A stretch of 7,088 nt of DNA from an uncultured Sphingomonas sp. (GCA_902806295.1 CADCWB010000060.1:1-7088), one strand, 5' to 3'; positions 1-6,169 are shown, counted from the first letter of the stretch. The notes: a model not told the origin generated them from the sequence alone. Numbers and translations are program-made.

Positions 1-1387
1 CGGAGGAGAACCAGGTGTCGAGGACATCTTCGTCCTGGGTAAGCAGCCGGTCATCGCCGACTTGTGCGCGAGCTTCCGCTTCGGTCTCGGCGACAAAGGC
101 ATTCCCTTCATTGTCGAACCAAGCCGGTATTCGATGCCCCCACCATAGCTGGCGCGAGACGCACCAAGGCTGGATGTTCTCCAGCCAGTTGAACCAGGTC
201 TTGGACCAGCTCTCCGGCACGATCTTGATGGCGCCGGAGCGGGTCGCCTCCAGCACGGGGCCGTCCAGCTTGGCCGCGTCGACATACCACTGGTCGGTCA
301 GCCAGGGCTCGATCACCACCCCTGAGCGGTCGCCGAATGGCGTGGCGATGGTGCGGTCCTCGACCTTCACCAGCGCCCCTTCGTCCTGCAACAGCTGCAC
401 CACTCGGGCACGCGCGTCGAAGCGTTCGCGGCCGAGCAGCTCTTCGGGGATCAGGCCGTCGGCCGTCTGGCAGACATGCGCCCGCGCATCGAGCATGTTG
501 AGCATGTCGCCGGCCTTGATGCCCGCGCGGCGGCCGACCTCGAAATCGTTGAAGTCGTGCCCGGGCGTGATCTTCACCGCCCCGCTCCCAAGCTCCGGAT
601 CGGCATGTTCGTCGGCGATGATCGGGATCAGCCGGCCGGTGATCGGCAGCCTGACCTGCTTGCCGACGAGCTGGCGATAGCGGTTGTCGTCCGGGTGAAC
701 GGCGACCGCCATGTCGGCCAGCATCGTCTCGGGCCGGGTGGTCGCCACCTCGAGGTGACCGGAGCCGTCCGCGAGCGGATAGCGCAGGGTCCAGAACTTG
801 CCGGCGACCTCGTTGGTCTCAACCTCCAGGTCGGATATGGCGGTCCCAAACTTGGGATCCCAGTTCACCAGCCTTTTGTCGCGGTAGAGCAGTCCGCGCT
901 TGTGCAGTTCCACGAACACATGGGTGACGGCCTTGGAGAATCCCTCGTCCATGGTGAAGCGCTCGTTGGCCCAATCGCACGACGCCCCGAGGCGGCGCAG
1001 CTGGCGGGTGATCTGGCCGCCGCTCTCCCCCTTCCACTCCCACACCTTGGCCACGAACTCGTCGCGGGTGAAGTCGGTGCGCTTCTGCTGCTGCTCGGCC
1101 AGTTGGCGCTCGACCACCATCTGGGTCGCGATGCCGGCATGGTCGGTGCCGACCACCCATAAAGCGTCCTTGCCCTGCATCCGCGCGCGGCGAGTGAGGA
1201 TGTCCTGCAGCGTGTTGTCCAGCGCATGGCCGATGTGGAGCGACCCGGTAACATTGGGCGGCGGCATCACAATGGTGAAGGGCGTGGCATCCGGGCGCTC
1301 GGGGCGGAACAGGCCCTGTTCTTTCCAATGCTGGTACCAGCGGGCCTCGATCGGGCCCGGCTCGAAGGTCTTCGGCAGTTCACTCAT
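1..1387 (-). CDS. valS: Valine--tRNA ligase (ValRS), N-terminal half, cut by window edge
   Basis: Class I aminoacyl-tRNA synthetase that charges tRNA-Val with valine in the cytoplasm and hydrolyses mischarged Thr-tRNA-Val. Reading the minus strand codon by codon from ATG at 1387 gives 462 uninterrupted residues; the family is usually about 870-950, so roughly half is present. The catalytic HIGH motif is at residues 51-54 within PPPNVTGSLHIGHAL, the ValRS form of the signature. The CP1 editing domain shows TTRPET (216-221) and GSGAVKITPGHDFNDF with the editing His-Asp at about 277-278. The visible part ends in DTWFSS (457-462), just after the editing domain; the KMSKS loop and anticodon-binding domain lie beyond position 1. 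The start fits the usual N-terminus (MSELPKTFEPGPIEARWYQ), though no good Shine-Dalgarno sequence precedes it. It is divergent from rsmI. No frameshift or stop was found. Identity is very secure. Confidence 0.97.
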   Translation of the reverse strand, partial: MSELPKTFEPGPIEARWYQHWKEQGLFRPERPDATPFTIVMPPPNVTGSLHIGHALDNTLQDILTRRARMQGKDALWVVGTDHAGIATQMVVERQLAEQQQKRTDFTRDEFVAKVWEWKGESGGQITRQLRRLGASCDWANERFTMDEGFSKAVTHVFVELHKRGLLYRDKRLVNWDPKFGTAISDLEVETNEVAGKFWTLRYPLADGSGHLEVATTRPETMLADMAVAVHPDDNRYRQLVGKQVRLPITGRLIPIIADEHADPELGSGAVKITPGHDFNDFEVGRRAGIKAGDMLNMLDARAHVCQTADGLIPEELLGRERFDARARVVQLLQDEGALVKVEDRTIATPFGDRSGVVIEPWLTDQWYVDAAKLDGPVLEATRSGAIKIVPESWSKTWFNWLENIQPWCVSRQLWWGHRIPAWFDNEGNAFVAETEAEARAQVGDDRLLTQDEDVLDTWFSS

Positions 1388-1404
1388 GACGGCCCGTTAG
1401 CGTG

Positions 1405-1435
1405 CCCGTCGCGTCATTGCGAGCGGAGCGACGGG
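1405..1435. repeat. Inverted repeat, 8-bp stem (repeat-like intergenic element)
   Basis: CCCGTCGC at 1405-1412 is perfectly complementary to GCGACGGG at 1428-1435, with a 15-base loop that contains GTCATTGCGAGCGGA. The string GTCATTGCGAGCG followed by AGCGA and GATCCA resembles a short palindromic repeat scattered between genes in many alphaproteobacterial and other genomes. The stem is seen directly. Membership of a dispersed family is from memory and cannot be confirmed inside this window, where only one copy is present. Confidence 0.5.
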
Positions 1436-1463
1436 ATCCACTTTCGGTTTAGCTGCACAAGAA

Positions 1464-1478
1464 AAGGGCGACGCCCTT
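1464..1478. repeat. Perfect palindrome AAGGGCG-A-CGCCCTT
   Basis: Seven bases on each side of a single central A are perfectly complementary. With the inverted repeat at 1405-1435 it probably belongs to one composite intergenic repeat. A one-base loop makes it a poor hairpin as it stands, so it may instead be a protein-binding palindrome or simply part of the repeat. It lies about 37 bases before the rsmI start. No T-run follows it, so a terminator role is not supported. Confidence 0.45.
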
Positions 1479-1514
1479 GCGGAACGCAGGCCTGAAATGT
1501 CATGCCGGGCCCGC

Positions 1515-2369
1515 ATGAGCGAACCGCTGCCGCCCGGCCTGTACATCGTGGCCACGCCGATCGGCAATCTGGGCGACCTGACCGTGCGGGCGGCGGATGT
1601 TCTGCGCCGGGTGAACCTGGTGCTGGCCGAGGACAAGCGGGTGACCGCCAAGCTGCTGGCGCACGTCGGGGCCAAGGCGCGAATGCAGGCTTATCACGAC
1701 CATAGCAGCGAGGAGGACCGGCTGGCGGTGCTTGCCCGGCTGTCGACGCAGGCCGTGGCGCTGGTCAGCGATGCTGGAACTCCGTTGATTTCCGATCCGG
1801 GCTTCAAGCTGGTGCGGGCGGCGCGCGCTGCGGGCTTCGCGGTGCACAGCTTGCCGGGGCCGTGTGCGGCAATCGCGGCGCTGACCTTGTCCGGACTGGC
1901 GACCGATCGCTTCCTGTTCGTTGGCTTTCTCCCCTCGAAGGCTGGTGCGCGCGGGGAGGCGCTGGCCGAGTTGGCGGGCGTGCGGGCGACGCTAGTTTTC
2001 TATGAAAGCGGCCCGCGGCTGGGCGCCTCGCTGGCAGCGATGGCGGAGGTGCTTGGGGGCCGCGAGGCGGCGGTCGTGCGGGAGATCACCAAGCTGCACG
2101 AGGAAACCGTTGCGGGCACCCTTGGTGAACTGGCGCAGCGCTATGCCGAAAGTGGACCGCGGGGCGAGATCGTGGTGGTGGTTGCGCCTCCCCTGGCACC
2201 TGAGCCAGCGGGGGAGGAAGAGCTCGACCGGGTGCTGGCCCACGCATTGGCGGAGCTTTCGCCTTCGCGAGCGGCGGCGCAGGTGGCCGAGCAGCTGCGC
2301 CTGCCGAGGAAGCAGGTCTATGCCCGGGCGTTGGTGCTGGCGGGTGACAAGCGCGACCCGCTCGCCTAG
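1515..2369 (+). CDS. rsmI: 16S rRNA (cytidine(1402)-2'-O)-methyltransferase RsmI
   Basis: Methylates the ribose of C1402 in the decoding centre of 16S rRNA using S-adenosylmethionine; a cytoplasmic tetrapyrrole-methylase-fold enzyme. From the chosen ATG the protein has 284 residues, close to E. coli RsmI (286). Visible family motifs: YIVATPIGNLGDLT (10-23), AEDKR (38-42), SDAGTPLISDPG (85-96), LPGPCAAIAAL (113-123), FYESGPRL (162-169) and REITKLHEE (189-197). A C-terminal helix-turn-helix-like segment (about 246-275, LSPSRAAAQVAEQLRLPRKQVY) is also typical. An in-frame ATG at 1497 would add six residues (MSCRAR). I prefer 1515 because family N-termini begin just before the LYIVATPIGNL strand and the extension falls in repeat-like DNA. 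Neither start has a strong Shine-Dalgarno sequence. It heads a unit with gshB (10-nt gap) and dedA. Confidence 0.95.
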   Translation: MSEPLPPGLYIVATPIGNLGDLTVRAADVLRRVNLVLAEDKRVTAKLLAHVGAKARMQAYHDHSSEEDRLAVLARLSTQAVALVSDAGTPLISDPGFKLVRAARAAGFAVHSLPGPCAAIAALTLSGLATDRFLFVGFLPSKAGARGEALAELAGVRATLVFYESGPRLGASLAAMAEVLGGREAAVVREITKLHEETVAGTLGELAQRYAESGPRGEIVVVVAPPLAPEPAGEEELDRVLAHALAELSPSRAAAQVAEQLRLPRKQVYARALVLAGDKRDPLA

Positions 2370-2379
2370 TCCGCGCCCC

Positions 2380-3327
2380 ATGCCATTAACCGTCGCCGTC
2401 CAGATGGACCCGCTGGAAAGCATCGCCATCGCCGGCGACTCCACCTTCGCGCTGATGCTGGAGGCGCAGGCGCGCGGGCACCGGCTGTTCCACTATCTCG
2501 CCGAGGACCTCACCTACGAGGACGGGCGAATCCGGGCGCGGGCGTACGAGATCAGCGTCCAGCGGGTGGAAGGCAGTCACTTCGATGCGCAGGCGGCGGT
2601 CAGCCTCGATCTTGGTCGCGACACCCACGTGGTGCTGATGCGGCAGGACCCGCCGTTCGATATTGCCTACATCACGGCCGCGCATCTGCTCGAGCGGGTG
2701 CAGGGTGAAACGCTGGTGATCAATGACCCCCGCTCGGTGCGGGACGCGCCCGAGAAGCTGTTCGTGCTCGACTTCGCCCGGTTCATGCCGCCGACCCTGA
2801 TCACCCGCAGCATGGAAGAACTGTCCGCCTTTCACGCGAAGCACGGGGAGATCGTGTTGAAGCCGCTGCATGGCAATGCCGGCGCGGCCGTGTTCCGGAT
2901 CGACGCGGCCGGCACCAACCTGCGCGCGCTGGCCGAGCTATTCGGCGAGGTGTGGAAGGAACCCTACATTGCGCAGGCGTTTCTCCCCGACGTGAGCCAA
3001 GGCGACAAGCGCATCATCCTGGTCGACGGGGAGCCGATCGGCGCGATCAACCGCGTGCCGGGCAAGGGTGAGATCCGGTCCAACCTGGCCGCGGGCGGCA
3101 CGGCGGCGAAAACCTAACTCACCGAGCGCGAGCAGGAGATTTGCGCGGCGCTCCGGCCCGAACTCAAGGCGCGCGGGCTGCTGTTCGTCGGCATCGACGT
3201 GATCGCCGGGCACCTGACGGAGATCAACGTGACGTCGCCCACCGGCCTGGTCGCTCTCGACCGGTTCGACGGACTCAACAGCGCGGGACTGATCTGGGAC
3301 GCGATCGAGCGTAAGTGTCGCGCCTGA
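2380..3327 (+). pseudogene. gshB: Glutathione synthetase, interrupted by an in-frame TAA at codon 246
   Basis: Family role: ATP-dependent joining of gamma-glutamylcysteine and glycine to give glutathione, the second step of the pathway. From ATG 2380 to TGA 3325-3327 the frame encodes 315 residues, the normal length, but TAA at 3115-3117 ends translation after residue 245. Upstream are family segments DPLESIAIAGDSTFALMLEA, MRQDPPFD, KPLHGNAGAAVFR (161-173) and RVPGKGEIRSNLAAGG. The next 69 codons continue in the same frame and clearly match the family C-terminus: LTEREQEICAALRP, GLLFVGIDV and LTEINVTSPTG. Glu281 and Asn283 match the Mg2+ ligands of the E. coli enzyme and would be lost. A 245-residue product is therefore expected to be inactive unless the stop is read through. 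Residue 167 of the glycine-rich loop is Ala where E. coli has Gly. No frameshift or codon decay is seen, so the lesion is recent or a base-call error. Gene identity is secure; pseudogene status is not. Confidence 0.85.
3115..3117 (+). other. Premature in-frame TAA stop within gshB
   Basis: The codons read AAA ACC TAA CTC ACC GAG in the gshB frame. TAA is one substitution from GAA (Glu), CAA (Gln) or AAA (Lys), any of which is plausible in this linker before the LTERE helix. The base after the stop is C, which is generally a weaker termination context, but there is no other sign of programmed read-through. Confidence 0.9.
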
Positions 3328-3932
3328 TGACCGATTGGGTGTTCCGGCTGATCGATGCGACCGGTTACGTCGGCGTATTCCTGCTGATGTTCCTGGAGAC
3401 GGTGTTCCCGCCGATCCCGTCGGAGGTGATCATGCCGGTGGCGGGGCTGCGGGCGGCGCAAGGACCGCTCACCCTCCCCGGCGTGATCGGCGCGGGCTCG
3501 GCGGGAGCGATGGTCGGCAACTTCTTCTGGTACCTGCTCGCCCGGGTCATCGGCATGAAGCGCTTCCACCCGTTCATCGAGCGCCACGGCCGCTGGCTCA
3601 CCATGGACTGGGGCGATGTCGAAAAAGCCGAGCGGCTGTTCGGTCGCTTCGGCGGGGTCGTGGTGGGCATCGGCCGGGTGCTGCCCACCGTCCGGTCGGT
3701 GGTTTCGATTCCCGCGGGCTTGCTTCACATGCGGCTGAAGACTTTCCTGATCTGGTCCACCATCGGCACCGTGGCTTGGAGCAGCGGGCTGGCGATCGCC
3801 GGCTACCTGCTCGGCCGGCGGTTCAGCGCGATCGAGGAAGTGGTTGGGCCGCTTTCGAGCGTGATCATCGGCGCCATTGTCCTGCTCTACGTCTGGCGGC
3901 AGCTCACCTGGCGGCGGCGCCATCCGCGCTAG
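3327..3932 (+). CDS. DedA family inner-membrane protein
   Basis: DedA/VTT-domain integral membrane protein. Members act in envelope homeostasis, and several flip lipids such as undecaprenyl phosphate or phosphatidylethanolamine; the substrate here cannot be told from sequence. The 201 residues fit the usual size. The N-terminal signature FLETVFPPIPSEVIMPVAG (22-40) has acidic residues flanked by prolines. The conserved GRVLPTVRSVVSIPAG (116-131) carries the Arg-x-x-Pro-x-x-Arg pattern (R117, P120, R123). Hydrophobic segments lie near 12-30, 52-75, 138-163 and 177-191, and the C-terminus is strongly basic (RRRHPR). I chose ATG 3327, whose A is also the last base of the gshB TGA (TGATG); a GTG at 3315 would add four residues. 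There is no strong Shine-Dalgarno sequence, so translation is probably coupled to gshB. It is convergent with xerC, two bases apart. Confidence 0.92.
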   Translation: MTDWVFRLIDATGYVGVFLLMFLETVFPPIPSEVIMPVAGLRAAQGPLTLPGVIGAGSAGAMVGNFFWYLLARVIGMKRFHPFIERHGRWLTMDWGDVEKAERLFGRFGGVVVGIGRVLPTVRSVVSIPAGLLHMRLKTFLIWSTIGTVAWSSGLAIAGYLLGRRFSAIEEVVGPLSSVIIGAIVLLYVWRQLTWRRRHPR

Positions 3933-3950
3933 CATCACGCGCGCGGATGG
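3920..3950. terminator. Hairpin across the convergent dedA/xerC stop codons (candidate bidirectional terminator)
   Basis: CCATCCGCGC at 3920-3929 pairs perfectly with GCGCGGATGG at 3941-3950, leaving an 11-base loop that contains both stop codons (dedA TAG 3930-3932; xerC TGA, read on the minus strand from 3937 to 3935). Neither side has a T-run, so it is not a canonical intrinsic terminator. A GC-rich 10-bp stem placed exactly between converging genes could still act as a bidirectional terminator or protect both 3' ends. Confidence 0.55.
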
Positions 3951-4861
3951 GCGTGGCGGTAGACGTCGAGCAGGTGGGCGGCGTCCACGCCCGTGTAGAT
4001 CTGGGTCGAGGACAGGCTGGCGTGCCCGAGCAGCTCCTGCAACGAGCGAAGGTCGGCGCCGCGAGCCAGCAAGTGGGTCGCGAAGCTGTGTCGCAAGGCG
4101 TGCGGCGTCAAGCTGTCGGGCAGATTGAGCCGCTTGCGTGCGGCGGCGACCGAGCGGCGAACCAGGTCCGGATTGAGCGGGCCACCACGAGCGCCAAGGA
4201 ACAGCGGTGAGACGCCGCGGATCGGCCACGGGCATTGCTTCACATACACGTCGATCGCCTCGCGCACGGCGGGGATCAGCGGCACCACGCGCGGTTTGTT
4301 GCGCTTGCCGATCACGCGCAGCGCAGGACCGAGCGGGAGCGAACGCGCGGTCAGCGACATGGCCTCGCCCACCCGCAGGCCCGAACCATAAAGCAGGAGG
4401 AGAATGGCGAGGTCCCGCGCTCCGATCCACGGCTCGCTCGCCCACTCGCCGGCATCCTCCGCCAGGGCCATGGCGTCATTCGGCGACGCTGGCCGCGGCA
4501 GGGTGCGCGGGCGACGCGGCGCGCGGGTTCGTGGCAATTGCGGCTGCTCACCCAATTCCTCGGCAGCGAACTTGAGAAAAGCTCGAACTGCGGAGAGTTC
4601 GCGCGATGCGGAGGACGGGCTAAGGCCGGACGAGCGGCGGTCGGCGAGGAAGCCGCGCAGGTCCGTCGGCTGGACGGTCAGCAGCGCATAGCGACCGATC
4701 TCCTCTCCGCGGTGCCGTCCCATGAAGTCGAGAAAACGGTGCGCGGTGGCGAGGTAAGCGCGAACAGTATGCGGGCTGCGGCGGCGATCATGCGCGAGGT
4801 GCTCGCCAAAGCGCACCGCCAGGCTGACCGCCGATTGTCCGTCTAAGCGTCCCGCATCCAC
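3935..4861 (-). CDS. xerC: Tyrosine recombinase XerC
   Basis: Site-specific tyrosine recombinase that, with XerD, resolves chromosome dimers at dif during division. The 308 residues (E. coli XerC has 298) show an N-terminal SAM-like DNA-binding domain (about 12-105, SPHTVRAYLATAHRFLDF, then the SASRELSAVRAFLKFA helix). The catalytic domain carries the full active site: Arg163 (GLRVGEAMSL), Lys186 (GKRNKPRVVPL), His254 and Arg257 (HALRHSFATHLL), His280 (LLGHASLSSTQIYT) and nucleophile Tyr289. The start is taken as GTG 4861 (MDAGRLDGQSAVSLAVRF), giving a 19-base overlap with the DUF484 gene. The frame stays open far upstream, but only as a shadow of that gene. A GTG at codon 16 is an alternative. 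Adjacency to a DUF484 gene matches the known dapF-DUF484-xerC arrangement of gammaproteobacteria and favours XerC over XerD. There are no mobile-element signs around it, so an integrase is unlikely. Confidence 0.93.
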   Translation of the reverse strand: MDAGRLDGQSAVSLAVRFGEHLAHDRRRSPHTVRAYLATAHRFLDFMGRHRGEEIGRYALLTVQPTDLRGFLADRRSSGLSPSSASRELSAVRAFLKFAAEELGEQPQLPRTRAPRRPRTLPRPASPNDAMALAEDAGEWASEPWIGARDLAILLLLYGSGLRVGEAMSLTARSLPLGPALRVIGKRNKPRVVPLIPAVREAIDVYVKQCPWPIRGVSPLFLGARGGPLNPDLVRRSVAAARKRLNLPDSLTPHALRHSFATHLLARGADLRSLQELLGHASLSSTQIYTGVDAAHLLDVYRHAHPRA

Positions 4862-5400
4862 CGGGCGATCATAGACGACAGGCTGCGGCCAAGGAACAGC
4901 AGCAATTCGGAGCCGTGCCGGCCGTCCAGCGATTGCTCGGTGCGTTGTCCCAGGGCGATCAGGCCGGCAGGCGAGTCGCTCTCCAGTCGGATCAGGGCCT
5001 CGGCGCGAATTAGATCGCAAGCTGGACCGAACAGCGGATGGCCTCGCCCAACCGTGCGCAAGACCACCGTATCGACCTGATCGAGCGACCGGCGAAGCAT
5101 AGGCGCTTCGACCAGTTGAACGCCGGAGGAATCCACCCTGAAGCCCCGGTCGCCGACGATCAACGCCAGCGCAACCGCGTCGAGTCCCAGGATCAATGGC
5201 CATTCCTGCGCAACCACGTGTAGCAGGTCGTCGAAGCTCCGTGCCTCCATTGCGGCGAGCACCGCAGCATGGATCGACGACACGGCGCCCGAATGGCCGC
5301 GGGCGAAGGCGATCAGATCCTGGTTCGCTTCCTCCACCGCCGCGCAACGAGCGCGCAGGCGGGCCAGCGCATGGTCTTCGAAAGGGATCACCCGGGCCAT
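4843..5400 (-). CDS. DUF484 family protein (GAF-like)
   Basis: A 185-residue protein of the DUF484 family, whose members have a GAF-like fold and no firmly established function. Residues about 10-35 form a helical, possibly coiled-coil stretch (ALARLRARCAAVEEANQDLI). Residues 55-150 make the GAF-like alpha/beta core, and the end matches the family closely: AGLIALGQRTEQSL (145-158) and GSELLLFLGRSLSSMIARWM (163-182). ATG 5400 gives a typical N-terminus (MARVIPFEDHA); the frame remains open further upstream, but there it only shadows the transaldolase gene. No good Shine-Dalgarno sequence is visible. It lies 47 bases after the transaldolase gene and overlaps xerC by 19 bases, suggesting one transcript and translational coupling to xerC. 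DUF484 beside xerC is a recurring arrangement, so a link to recombination or division is plausible but unproven. Confidence 0.87.
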   Translation of the reverse strand: MARVIPFEDHALARLRARCAAVEEANQDLIAFARGHSGAVSSIHAAVLAAMEARSFDDLLHVVAQEWPLILGLDAVALALIVGDRGFRVDSSGVQLVEAPMLRRSLDQVDTVVLRTVGRGHPLFGPACDLIRAEALIRLESDSPAGLIALGQRTEQSLDGRHGSELLLFLGRSLSSMIARWMRDA

Positions 5401-5447
5401 GGGTGCAGGATGTCGCAGGAAGGAGTTAATTTCCAGTGGCTGCGCGA

Positions 5448-6101
5448 TCAACCGATCCGCTGCCCGCTTGCCTCCCAATCCTTCAGGAACCCCGCGATAC
5501 CGCTGTCGGTGAGTGGGTGCTTGAACAGCTGATGGATGATCTTGGGCGGGGCGGTCATCACGTCGGCACCCAGCTTGGCCGCGTCGACCACATGCATTGG
5601 GTGGCGGACGGAGGCGACCAGGATCTGAGTCGCGAAGTCGTAATTGTCGTAGATCAGGCGGATGTCGGCGATCAGCTCCATGCCGTTGAAGCCGATGTCG
5701 TCGTGGCGCCCAACGAACGGCGAGATGAAGGTTGCTCCCGCCTTCGCCGCGAGCAGCGCCTGCGCGGCGGAAAAGCACAAAGTGACGTTGACCATGGTCC
5801 CCTCGCCCGACAGCTTGGCGCAGGTCTTGAGTCCATCCGGCGTGAGGGGGACCTTGATCGTGACGTTATCGGCAATGCGGCGGAGCACCTCGGCCTCGCG
5901 CATCATCTCGTCGTGGTCGAGCGCGACCACTTCGGCGCTGACCGGGCCGGACACAAAGGACGTGATCTCCCGCACCGTTTCGATGAAGTCGCGGCCGGCC
6001 TTGTGGATCAGGCTGGGATTGGTGGTCACGCCGTCGAGCAGGCCCGTCTCCGCCAGGTCCCTGATTTCGGCGATATCGGCGGTGTCGGCGAAGAACTTCA
6101 T
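5448..6101 (-). CDS. tal: Transaldolase of the fsa/TalC (fructose-6-phosphate aldolase-like) family
   Basis: A 217-residue class I aldolase-fold enzyme of the short transaldolase family (TalC/MipB/FSA). Transaldolase moves a dihydroxyacetone unit between sugar phosphates in the non-oxidative pentose phosphate pathway. Visible motifs: MKFFADTADIAEIR (Asp6), GVTTNPSLI (24-32), Schiff-base Lys83 in TIKVPLTPDGL, SPFVGRHDDIG (127-137) and ASVRHP (163-168). Two positions separate transaldolases from true fructose-6-phosphate aldolases: Glu57 (SAEVVA; Gln59 in E. coli FsaA) and Phe129 (SPFVGR; Tyr131 in FsaA). Both are the transaldolase form here, so automatic 'fructose-6-phosphate aldolase' labels would probably mislead. 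The start is supported by GGAG nine bases upstream. It is first in a likely unit with the DUF484 gene and xerC. The family is very secure, the specificity moderately so. Confidence 0.93.
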   Translation of the reverse strand: MKFFADTADIAEIRDLAETGLLDGVTTNPSLIHKAGRDFIETVREITSFVSGPVSAEVVALDHDEMMREAEVLRRIADNVTIKVPLTPDGLKTCAKLSGEGTMVNVTLCFSAAQALLAAKAGATFISPFVGRHDDIGFNGMELIADIRLIYDNYDFATQILVASVRHPMHVVDAAKLGADVMTAPPKIIHQLFKHPLTDSGIAGFLKDWEASGQRIG

Positions 6102-6110
6102 GGGGTGCGG

Positions 6111-6114
6111 CTCC
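6111..6114 (-). promoter_or_regulatory. Shine-Dalgarno sequence of the transaldolase gene
   Basis: On the minus strand GGAG (within ACGGAG) lies nine bases before ATG 6101. This is the clearest ribosome binding site on the minus strand and fixes that start. Confidence 0.65.
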
Positions 6115-6157
6115 GTATGGTCCGTGAGGGCTGTTGCGCAGCGGTTAGCCGGTCGGC

Positions 6158-6164
6158 AGAAGGG
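6158..6164 (+). promoter_or_regulatory. Shine-Dalgarno sequence of the enoyl-CoA hydratase-family gene
   Basis: AGAAGGG sits five bases before ATG 6170, an acceptable ribosome binding site that supports this start. Confidence 0.55.
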
Positions 6165-6169
6165 CGTCC

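Larger units (their letters stand above)
1388..1514. promoter_or_regulatory. Divergent valS/rsmI intergenic region
   Basis: These 127 bases separate two divergently transcribed genes, so both promoters should lie here or in the gene starts. I see no convincing -35/-10 pair and no clear Shine-Dalgarno sequence for either gene. Much of the region is occupied by inverted repeats (1405-1435 and 1464-1478), described separately. Confidence 0.4.
6102..6169. promoter_or_regulatory. Divergent transaldolase / enoyl-CoA hydratase-family intergenic region
   Basis: A 68-base gap between divergent genes. It must supply leaders, and probably promoters, for both. It contains a recognisable ribosome binding site at each end, but I see no consensus -35/-10 pair and no inverted repeat suggesting an operator. 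Confidence 0.4.

Noticed and set aside
476..1162. A 228-codon open frame on the plus strand opposite valS
   Set aside because: It lies wholly antisense to well-conserved ValRS motifs and has no recognisable domains.
1..1387. Possible frameshift in valS, suggested by several short overlapping open frames on the minus strand
   Set aside because: Codon-by-codon reading from 1387 gives 462 continuous residues with every expected ValRS motif in order.
2002..2379. Upstream extension of the gshB frame, suggesting an RsmI-GshB fusion
   Set aside because: It is the +1 frame of rsmI with no GshB similarity; GshB homology starts at ATG 2380, after the rsmI stop.
3114..4445. A 443-codon open frame on the minus strand
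   Set aside because: It runs antisense to gshB/dedA and in a shifted frame through xerC; its translation is low-complexity, rich in Arg, Pro and Ala, and matches no family. It is a by-product of high GC content.
3935..4861. Tyrosine recombinase as a marker of an integrated mobile element
   Set aside because: The sequence and the DUF484 neighbour fit chromosomal XerC; there is no adjacent tRNA, att-like repeat or phage/plasmid gene.
4862..5347. Upstream extension of the xerC frame to a 470-residue protein
   Set aside because: The extension overlaps the DUF484 coding sequence in another frame and reads as Arg/Gly-rich noise; XerC homology begins just after GTG 4861.
5401..5778. Upstream extension of the DUF484 frame to 311 residues
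   Set aside because: The extra residues shadow the transaldolase gene in another frame; DUF484-like sequence starts at ATG 5400.
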